NCBI GenBank assembly: GCA_965370435.1 | Contig: CBDUUP010000190.1 | Location: forward strand, 1-8,385 | Source of the DNA: CBDUUP01 sp965370435 | Lineage (GTDB): Bacteria > Chloroflexota > Anaerolineae > Anaerolineales > UBA11579 | Direction of reading: 5' to 3' | Length of the DNA: 8,385 nt | In this document: piece after piece, positions 1 through 5,230 of the stretch | How the letters are laid out: every line of letters starts with the position of its first letter | Numbering within the stretch: the stretch's first letter is position 1 | The notes under the pieces: model-generated | Told to the model about the DNA's origin: nothing | Seen by the model: only the letters and a program-made list of their open reading frames with translations | Databases searched by the model: none | Made by a program: the position numbers and the translations under genes

Positions 1-291
1 GAGCACGGCAAGTCCTTTGAGGCTTTCTTCTACCGGCGGGGCGATGAGGGAACTGGTGGCGACATCGGTCATCAATTCTGAACCGGTGACGGCGTAAATA
101 CCCAGGCCGAACAAAGTATTGATGATGAAAGCGCCGCCCACGGCCACGACCGCTCCCCAGAAAAAAACACCCCCCAACAACAGCTTGGGTTCTCTCTCGT
201 AGCGGTCCATCCAGTAGAGGATGGAGGAGAAGAGGATCCCAAATCCAAAACTGATGACGATGGTGAAGATCAGCATTAAAATGTTGTCCAT
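1..291 (-). CDS. PrsW-family intramembrane metalloprotease, N-terminal part (cut by window edge)
   Basis: Translating the minus strand from ATG at 291 gives 97 residues with no stop before the left edge, so the gene is partial and its C-terminus lies outside. Residues 4-25 form a first membrane segment, followed by a cytoplasmic-type loop YWMDRYEREPK (26-36), a second hydrophobic stretch (about 38-66) and the motif PPVEESLKG (85-93). The DRYEREP loop and the EExxKG motif are typical of the PrsW/PF13367 family, membrane proteases of the CPBP-like superfamily in which this Glu pair is part of the active site; B. subtilis PrsW cleaves the anti-sigma factor RsiW. The catalytic His/Asn motifs expected further on are not visible here. 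The start is supported by AAGGAG eight bases upstream of the ATG. The substrate is unknown. It lies 183 bases downstream of the DUF2344 gene on the same strand and could be co-transcribed with it. Confidence 0.85.
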   Translation of the reverse strand, partial: MDNILMLIFTIVISFGFGILFSSILYWMDRYEREPKLLLGGVFFWGAVVAVGGAFIINTLFGLGIYAVTGSELMTDVATSSLIAPPVEESLKGLAVL

Positions 292-345
292 GGTGGCGGC
301 TCCTTATGGGTTAGCGATTGAGCAGGACAAGAAAATATACAAACT

Positions 346-409
346 TTTCACCACAGAGACACAGAGATCGCCGCTTCGCTTAGAGAGAAAAACTCTATGG
401 TGAAATTTC
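346..409 (+). repeat. Dispersed repeat family R, copy 1 (with hairpin)
   Basis: This intergenic element starts with a run of CACAGAG-like words (CACCACAGAGACACAGAG) and contains the core CGCTTAGAGAGAAAA at 377-391. The same element appears in inverted orientation at 6391-6452, where the core lies at 6407-6421. In this copy the ends pair: 346-358 is complementary to 393-405 with one mismatch, leaving a 34-nt loop. There is no transposase or ORF. It resembles the short CACAGAGACACAGAG repeats that I recall from other Chloroflexota genomes; that family link is from memory and unverified. Confidence 0.65.
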
Positions 410-474
410 TGAGTCAATGAGTTATTATTCAACGCCTCGAAAAACTGTCCGTTGGCTAGAAATAAGTTCATCTT

Positions 475-1158
475 TCATTTAGGAGAAACCGGCTCGGCTG
501 TTTCAGGGAGGGTTGGCTCTTGGGGGGCGAGGATGAGGCGGGTGCGGGTGATGCGGGCGTCGTGGGCGGAGATTTCCAGGGCATCCAAGACCTCGTCGGG
601 GCGGCCGGTGGCTCCTTCCTGGGCGCGGAGGTGCATGTAGAGGCGGGGCCGGCCAAGCTCATCGTCTTCTCGGCGCTGCACGTCGAGGATCAAGGGACGA
701 AGGTCGTAGACTTTCACTTTCCTTTTCCGGCGCCGCTCGCGGGGGAGGGTGTCGGCGGCTAACAGGTTGGCGATGCGTTCATCGAGGCCAGTCTGGGGAA
801 GAAGGAGGGCGGCATGGAATTCGGCGGACTGCATTTGGGTCTGTAATTTGGGCAGGCGGGGGGGCACCGATTCCAGGTTCAGTATCTCAATCCCCGGCGG
901 CAGCGCTTCCCGGAGGGCGGCTTCAATATCGGGGAGAGGCTGCTCCTCGGTCATCAGGAAGTCGGCCAGTTCGCCTGCGCTGGTGAAGCCCAGAGGCAGG
1001 GCGGAGGCCAGATTGAGGCGGGGGCGGGGGTTGAAGCCTTCGCTGTAGGCGATGGGCAACCCGGCTCGCCGCAGGACGCGTTCCAGGCTGCGGTGGAGGT
1101 CAAGGTGGCCGGTGAAACGCATGGCTTCGGTTTTGGCAAAGGTTAGTCGGATCCGCAT
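475..1158 (-). CDS. Radical-SAM-linked protein, DUF2344 / TIGR03936 family
   Basis: This 227-residue protein matches the DUF2344 (PF10105, TIGR03936) family from its first residues. The N-terminal block shows the family hallmarks: RLTFAKTEAMRFTGHLDLHR (3-22), then ERVLRRAGLPIAYSEGFNPR (26-45) and LNLASALPLGFTSAGELADF (49-68). The length is normal for the stand-alone form. In many bacteria this protein is encoded beside, or fused to, a large radical SAM protein (TIGR03960 type), and its biochemical role is not established. Here no radical SAM gene is seen: the upstream neighbour is a divergent FecR gene, and the downstream neighbour on the same strand is the PrsW-like gene. No convincing Shine-Dalgarno sequence precedes the ATG at 1158, but the family alignment begins right after it, so the start is probably right. 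A candidate extended -10 lies about 75 bases upstream. Family assignment is firm; function is open. Confidence 0.88.
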   Translation of the reverse strand: MRIRLTFAKTEAMRFTGHLDLHRSLERVLRRAGLPIAYSEGFNPRPRLNLASALPLGFTSAGELADFLMTEEQPLPDIEAALREALPPGIEILNLESVPPRLPKLQTQMQSAEFHAALLLPQTGLDERIANLLAADTLPRERRRKRKVKVYDLRPLILDVQRREDDELGRPRLYMHLRAQEGATGRPDEVLDALEISAHDARITRTRLILAPQEPTLPETAEPVSPK

Positions 1159-1233
1159 TGGTAGGTGTAGGTGGTCTTAATAGTCGAACCTATCAGAGTT
1201 GTAAGGTGAGGGAAAATCATGGTGGGTAGGACA

Positions 1234-1242
1234 ACTATACCA
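1234..1242 (-). promoter_or_regulatory. Candidate extended -10 promoter for the DUF2344 gene
   Basis: Read on the minus strand, this is TGGTATAGT: a TATAGT hexamer with the TGn extension. No good -35 hexamer is found at a standard distance, which fits an extended -10 promoter. It would give a leader of roughly 70 bases before the ATG at 1158. It forms one arm of an inverted repeat with the plus-strand element at 1263-1272. Confidence 0.35.
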
Positions 1243-1271
1243 TAGGCAGGGGAATTTTACATTGGTATAAT
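1243..1271 (+). promoter_or_regulatory. Candidate promoter for FecR protein A
   Basis: TAGGCA (1243-1248, four of six matches to TTGACA) is separated by 17 bases from a perfect TATAAT (1266-1271), which also carries the extended-10 TG one base upstream (TGGTATAAT). Transcription would start near 1278, leaving a leader of about 55 bases before the ATG at 1333. This is the best sigma70-type promoter in the window by inspection. It assumes a standard housekeeping sigma factor. Confidence 0.5.
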
Positions 1272-1332
1272 TGTTGAAACCCAGTCTATCAATATTCAAA
1301 CTTTTCCCTAACTAAGATAATGAGGTCTTGAA

Positions 1333-2874
1333 ATGAAAAAGAGAGCCCGTATCATCGTCATCATCGTGCCCGTATTGCTGCTCATCGTTGTGGGAGTTTT
1401 CTTTTTAATGCGCCCGAGCGATTCAACGCCTGTTGAAACAGTAAGCTATGCCACTTTGAGCGAAATTCAAGGCGTGGTTGAGATCCGGCAGCCGGAAGAG
1501 GATGCGTTCAGCGAGGCAGCCGATGGGGTATCTCTGGAACTGGGAGGGCAGATCCGCACTCAGGAGGATGGGCGCGTTCGCCTGGACATCTCCAGCGGGG
1601 CGTTGGTGCGGCTGGGGCCGCAATCGTTGTTCACCCTGGAAGCGGTGGATGACGATCCCGAAAATCTCTTCGCCCGCTTGAAGTTGGAATTGGGGGAACT
1701 TTGGGTCATCATCTCTGGCGGGTCGGTGGAGGTAGATACGCCTTCCGGTCTGGCTTCGGTGCGGGGTTCTTATATGAATGTCCTGCTGCAGGGGCCTGCG
1801 AACAATATGACCATGACGGCCAATTGTTTGGAAGGAGCATGTAGATCGGAAAACGATGCGGGAAGCGTTGACTTCGGCGCGGGGGAGTCGGCCAGTTCTT
1901 CTAGCGATGCAACTGCCGCGCCCAGCAAGGGCTTGATGAGCAGCCAAGCCGTGACTCGCTTCATTCAATTCAACCCGGAGGCGCAGGGTGTGGCCACAGA
2001 GCTGACCGAGACGCTGGCGGGACCGCAATCGGGGTCGGGGGATGAAGCTGATGATACCTCTACGTCCACGAACACGGCGACGAATACGCCCACGTATACG
2101 GAAACACCCACGCCCACCTCGACCTCCACCCCCACCCCAACCCCCACGGATACTGAAATACCGGTTCCCACATTCCACCTCACCAAAGACGCGCTGTGCT
2201 ATACCGGCCCGGATACAGACGGCTACAGCGTGGTGGGCGCTTTGTTCGCCGGGACGGAGGTCGTTATCGTGGGCGTTGGCCCGGCCCCCTGGCTGGTGGT
2301 TAACCTCAATGGCGTCCAGTGCTTTGTAAACGGGAACGCGGGGGATGTCAGTGGAGATACATCGGGGTTACCCTATGACTCCGGGCCGCCAAAAAATACA
2401 CACACTCCAACCCCCACCGACGATTCCACGAATACCCCAACAATAACCAATACCTCAACCTACACCACCGGCATCACTGTTTGGGCTTATTCTGGGCCGA
2501 TGAATATCAACATTAGCTCCTCAGGCGCATGCCAGCAACACTATTCCATTGAGGTAACTTCCCCGAATGGCATCTTGGATGTCTTTGTGGAGTATTTGGT
2601 GGAAGGCGAGCAACCTGGGTGGATTCCCCTCAAGAAGTCAGGTAATGTCTATAGTAAATGGGCCACAATTGACACCTCCGGTTTTTCGCCTCCGACTAAA
2701 GTGTACTGGCAATTTGTTATTATAGATGGTAGCGAGAGCGCATATTTCATCCCACCCACTGGAGCTTTCCGTTTTACCGATAGTTTTGGTTGTGGCGGGG
2801 GCGGGGGTGGGGCTGTAGATGTCTCCAACCCTCTGGCTATCAACTCACCGCCGGATCCCTTTGCTTTGACATAG
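1333..2874 (+). CDS. FecR-domain envelope protein A (signal anchor, FecR, SH3b-like module, C-terminal beta domain)
   Basis: The 513-residue protein starts at an ATG preceded by TGAGGT (1321-1326). A basic N-terminus (KKRAR) and hydrophobic segment (7-26) predict a signal anchor or uncleaved signal peptide. Residues 40-187 are a FecR core (PF04773 type), with GGQIRT (71-76), LDISSGALVRLGP (84-96), GELWVIISGG (121-130) and VDTPSGLASVRGSY (134-147), followed by CLEGAC (165-170). A Thr/Pro-rich linker covers 241-280. Residues 283-340 resemble a bacterial SH3b module (LCYTGPDTDGYSVVGALFAG... PWLVVNL... CFV). A second Thr-rich linker (354-379) leads to a beta-rich, Ig/Fn3-like domain (383-488) that is similar to the end of protein C, and then a Gly run. 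It lacks the ~80-residue cytoplasmic segment of iron-transport FecR, and no FecI gene is near, so an anti-sigma role is unlikely. The CHASE2 cyclase gene follows on the same strand after 360 bases. Domain calls are by eye; the ligand is unknown. Confidence 0.85.
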   Translation: MKKRARIIVIIVPVLLLIVVGVFFLMRPSDSTPVETVSYATLSEIQGVVEIRQPEEDAFSEAADGVSLELGGQIRTQEDGRVRLDISSGALVRLGPQSLFTLEAVDDDPENLFARLKLELGELWVIISGGSVEVDTPSGLASVRGSYMNVLLQGPANNMTMTANCLEGACRSENDAGSVDFGAGESASSSSDATAAPSKGLMSSQAVTRFIQFNPEAQGVATELTETLAGPQSGSGDEADDTSTSTNTATNTPTYTETPTPTSTSTPTPTPTDTEIPVPTFHLTKDALCYTGPDTDGYSVVGALFAGTEVVIVGVGPAPWLVVNLNGVQCFVNGNAGDVSGDTSGLPYDSGPPKNTHTPTPTDDSTNTPTITNTSTYTTGITVWAYSGPMNINISSSGACQQHYSIEVTSPNGILDVFVEYLVEGEQPGWIPLKKSGNVYSKWATIDTSGFSPPTKVYWQFVIIDGSESAYFIPPTGAFRFTDSFGCGGGGGGAVDVSNPLAINSPPDPFALT

Positions 2875-2940
2875 CCGAGGCCAGATTCGGTAGAACGCCA
2901 ACTATGCGCTTTGTTAAGCTCATGTTGGTGAAATAGAGTA

Positions 2941-2997
2941 ACGCATATATAAATGTATTAACCACGAAGACACCAAGACACTAAGAAAAACATAAAC
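2941..2997 (+). repeat. Direct repeat, copy 1 (left half of hairpin module only)
   Basis: This copy runs from ACGCATATATAAATG through TTAACCACGAAGACAC and CTAAGAAAAACATAAAC. It matches 3073-3121 closely; the main difference is a ten-base CACCAAGACA-type insertion here. Unlike the second copy, it is not followed by the complementary right arm, so it cannot form the hairpin. It looks like a half copy of the 3091-3188 module. Confidence 0.7.
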
Positions 2998-3029
2998 ACT
3001 GAATCGCTGAATCACTGAAACGCTGAAAA
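2998..3029 (+). repeat. 8-bp tandem repeat, four units
   Basis: Four consecutive octamers are in perfect phase: ACTGAATC, GCTGAATC, ACTGAAAC, GCTGAAAA. The first base alternates A/G between units, so the array can also be read as a duplicated 16-mer. It abuts the end of the first direct-repeat copy. Confidence 0.7.
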
Positions 3030-3090
3030 ACTTTACGGTTGATAGCTTGGTCAACTATTGGCAAATGGTTATACGCATTTAAAAATTTAT

Positions 3091-3188
3091 TAACCACGAA
3101 GACACTAAGAAAAACATAAACTTTGTGTCTTCGTGTGTTAGTGTAAAAAACTCACCCTCCTATTCCATATCTATAATTATCCACCAAG
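3091..3188 (+). repeat. Hairpin repeat module H, copy 1, upstream of the cyclase
   Basis: An 11-bp perfect inverted repeat, CACGAAGACAC (3095-3105) and GTGTCTTCGTG (3125-3135), encloses a 19-nt A-rich loop. It is followed by a conserved tail containing CCCTCCTATTCCA (3155-3167) and ending in CACCAAG (3182-3188). The same arrangement, with an equal 19-nt loop and the identical 13-mer, recurs on the same strand at 6250-6361. No U-tract follows the stem, so it is not a standard terminator. It may be a dispersed non-autonomous element or a 5' leader structure of the cyclase mRNA. Confidence 0.7.
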
Positions 3189-3234
3189 TTACCCTTACAA
3201 AAATTATCTTAACAAAGCGCCAAGGAAGAAGAAC

Positions 3235-5094
3235 ATGCTAGAAACTGCCGAATCCAGATCCACCCGCTCCCGTGCTCTGCTCATCATTGGAGCGGTGGCA
3301 GCGCTGCTCATCTTGTTGGAGATCATTGGCCTTATCTCCAACGTCACCACGCCGCTGGAAGGGCTGGAGCTATCGGCGCGGGACCTCTCCTTCCGTCTGC
3401 GGGGAGCCCGCCCTCCGGCGGAGGAGATCGTCATCGTGGCGATTGACGACGATTCCTTCAATTGGACCGGCTACCAGTGGCCCTGGCCGCGAGCCTACCT
3501 GGCCGAGATCGTGAACTGGCTGGACCAGGCCGGGGCGCGGGTGATCGGGATGGACGTTATCCTGGCGGAAGCCAGCGACGATCTGGAGGGCGACCAAGCT
3601 TTGGCGGACGCCTTCGCCAACGCCAACGCTACGGTCTCGGTGATGCAGGTTTATAAAGACCCGGACACGGGCAAAGAAACCCTGACATTGCCCCGCCCCA
3701 TGTATACGGAAACCTTGCACGGTTATGGGATCACTGAGGTGGTGCGGGACGACGACGCTATTGTGCGGGGGCTGAGGGCCTATAAGATCTACAACGAGGA
3801 AGCCTATTACAACTGGGCTTTCGACCTGGCCCGGCTTTACCTGGGGGTTGAGGCTCCCTCCAATCCCGATCCGGGCAGCTTGACGTTCAACGGCGATACG
3901 ATCCCTCTCAACCAGCAAGGGCTGCTCCTGGTGAACTACGCCGGACCGGCCAGCACTTATCCCACCTACACCGCCGCTTTTGTAGTTCTGGGCGATTACG
4001 ACGCGGAACTCTTCCGAGACAAGATCGTCCTCATTGGGGCGACGACCGAGACGCTGCAAGACATTTATCCCACGCCCTATTCGGCCAGCGCGCTGACGCC
4101 GGGGGTGGAGATCGTGGCCAATGCGGTAGCCACCTTGCTCTCCGGACGCTACATGCGGCTGGCGCCGCCCTGGGCGGCCTTGGCGTTGACGGTCCTGGCG
4201 GCGGTAGGCGCGTGGTTCATAAGCCGCAATCCACGCCCTATCACCGCTCTCTTGTGGGTGGCGGGCGTGATCGTCGCTTACTTCGCGGTCAAGGTGCTGA
4301 CCTTTATCTTCACCGGATGGGAGATTCCGTTGACCACGCCATCGCTGATGCTCTTCCTGGGGGTGGTGCTGCCCACCCTGGAGCAGGCCGTCACCCAGGA
4401 GATCGAAAAGCGGCGGGTGCGGGGGCTTTTCAGCCGGTTCATCTCCCCGGAGATGGTGAACCAACTGCTGACCACCCAGGACATCAACTCGCTCAACAAG
4501 CGTGCCGAGCTGACCATCCTGTTCTCGGACATCCGGGGTTTCACCACCCTCTCGGAGAAATTGTCCCCGGAAGAGGTAGTGGCAATGCTCAACCCATACC
4601 TGGAAGTGATGACCGAGATCATCCATAAATACGGCGGCACGGTGGATAAATATGAGGGCGACGCTATCCTGGCCTTCTTCGGGGAGCCGATCCCCCACGC
4701 CGACCACGCTATCCGGGCCACGAGCACGGCTTACGAGATGATGCAAGCGTTAGAGACGCTCAACCGGAAGTGGAAGAGGGAAGGCAGGTTCAACGAGCAG
4801 TTTGACATCGGGATCGGCTTGAACACGGGGGAGGCGTTCGTCGGTTTGCTGGGGTCGGAGCAGCGGGTGAACTACACCATCATCGGGGATAACGTCAACC
4901 TGGCGGCCCGATTGCAAGACCAGACCAAGGAGTTCAACTGGCCCATCCTCCTGAGCGGTCCCACCTACGAACAGGTGAAAGAGGAGTTCGATTGCGAATT
5001 CGCCGAATCGGTGGTGCTGAAGGGGAAGACGGAGCCGGTGATGATATATAAGTTAGTGGGGAGGAAAGATAAGGCTGAGGGTTTAACGTTATAG
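3235..5094 (+). CDS. CHASE2-domain class III adenylate cyclase (class IIIb residues)
   Basis: This 619-residue membrane protein would make cAMP from ATP in response to an extracytoplasmic signal. A first membrane helix (13-36) is followed by a CHASE2 sensor (about 40-305; LELSARDLSFRLRG, IVIVAIDDDSF, GMDVILAE, KIVLIGATTETLQDIYPTPY), three membrane helices (about 312-329, 336-358, 363-381), a short helical linker and a cyclase domain (426-608). Catalytic residues are complete: metal-binding Asp432 (FSDIRGFT) and Asp476 (DKYEGD), substrate Lys472 and Thr548 (NYTIIGD), and Asn555 and Arg559 (VNLAAR). Spacing from the metal Asp pair to Lys, and from Thr to Asn and Arg, matches Anabaena CyaB1 as I recall it. 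The Lys/Thr pair marks class IIIb adenylate, not guanylate, cyclases. The ATG at 3235 has AAGGAAG upstream. It follows FecR A on the same strand and ends before a strong terminator. There is no HAMP or PAS domain, so the sensor connects almost directly to the catalytic domain. The signal is unknown. Confidence 0.93.
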   Translation: MLETAESRSTRSRALLIIGAVAALLILLEIIGLISNVTTPLEGLELSARDLSFRLRGARPPAEEIVIVAIDDDSFNWTGYQWPWPRAYLAEIVNWLDQAGARVIGMDVILAEASDDLEGDQALADAFANANATVSVMQVYKDPDTGKETLTLPRPMYTETLHGYGITEVVRDDDAIVRGLRAYKIYNEEAYYNWAFDLARLYLGVEAPSNPDPGSLTFNGDTIPLNQQGLLLVNYAGPASTYPTYTAAFVVLGDYDAELFRDKIVLIGATTETLQDIYPTPYSASALTPGVEIVANAVATLLSGRYMRLAPPWAALALTVLAAVGAWFISRNPRPITALLWVAGVIVAYFAVKVLTFIFTGWEIPLTTPSLMLFLGVVLPTLEQAVTQEIEKRRVRGLFSRFISPEMVNQLLTTQDINSLNKRAELTILFSDIRGFTTLSEKLSPEEVVAMLNPYLEVMTEIIHKYGGTVDKYEGDAILAFFGEPIPHADHAIRATSTAYEMMQALETLNRKWKREGRFNEQFDIGIGLNTGEAFVGLLGSEQRVNYTIIGDNVNLAARLQDQTKEFNWPILLSGPTYEQVKEEFDCEFAESVVLKGKTEPVMIYKLVGRKDKAEGLTL

Positions 5095-5103
5095 CGTTAG
5101 AAA

Positions 5104-5161
5104 GTTGAAGGTGGGCAAGTTGAAGGTTGCGGGTTGCAAGTTGCAGGTGGGCCAGTGGCAG
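5104..5161 (+). repeat. Degenerate heptamer tandem repeat
   Basis: Eight consecutive 7-8 base units follow the pattern GTTGMAG: GTTGAAG, GTGGGCAA, GTTGAAG, GTTGCGG, GTTGCAA, GTTGCAG, GTGGGCCA, GTGGCAG. It sits between the cyclase stop codon and the terminator and is probably within the cyclase 3' untranslated region. It has no stop-free coding signal of its own worth calling. Similar GTTGCAAGTTGCAGG runs are familiar to me from other Chloroflexota intergenic regions, though I cannot verify that here. Confidence 0.6.
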
Positions 5162-5178
5162 GCGCTAGATCGAGATAT

Positions 5179-5205
5179 AAAAACCCCTCGTTGGAGGGGT
5201 TTTTT
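5179..5205. terminator. Bidirectional intrinsic terminator between convergent genes
   Basis: An 11-bp perfect stem (5179-5189 with 5194-5204; AAAAACCCCTC against GAGGGGTTTTT) closes a GTTG tetraloop. The plus strand then has a run of T, which makes a good terminator for the cyclase. On the minus strand the complementary T-run at the other foot serves FecR protein B, whose stop codon is about 26 bases away. This is the clearest terminator in the window. Confidence 0.9.
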
Positions 5206-5230
5206 GGTTTTATTGGGATGGGGGATTAGT

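Larger units (their letters stand above)
2875..3234. other. 360-nt repeat-rich intergenic region between FecR A and the cyclase
   Basis: No credible ORF or RNA gene is seen. The region is AT-rich compared with the flanking genes and made largely of repeats: a direct repeat (2941-2997 and 3073-3121) carrying the ACCACGAAGACAC words, an 8-bp tandem repeat (2998-3029), and a hairpin module (3091-3188) that recurs at 6250-6361. No hairpin with a U-tract follows the FecR A stop, so readthrough into the cyclase gene is possible. A TATAAT at 3172-3177 lacks a recognisable -35 box. AAGGAAG at 3222-3228 is the cyclase ribosome binding site. Confidence 0.7.

Noticed and set aside
221..403. 60-codon plus-strand open frame
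   Set aside because: It overlaps the start of the PrsW-like gene on the other strand and runs into dispersed repeat R.
1423..2178. 251-codon minus-strand open frame
   Set aside because: It is antisense to FecR protein A; the Gly/Arg runs come from the complement of Thr/Pro codons.
3172..3177. Perfect TATAAT as the cyclase promoter
   Set aside because: No -35 hexamer or TGn extension is found at a usable distance, and the second copy of the same module lacks this hexamer.
3370..4746. 458-codon open frame on the minus strand
   Set aside because: It is antisense to the CHASE2 cyclase, whose domains and catalytic residues are intact; the antisense product is low-complexity with Arg, Gly and His runs typical of a shadow frame in GC-rich coding DNA.
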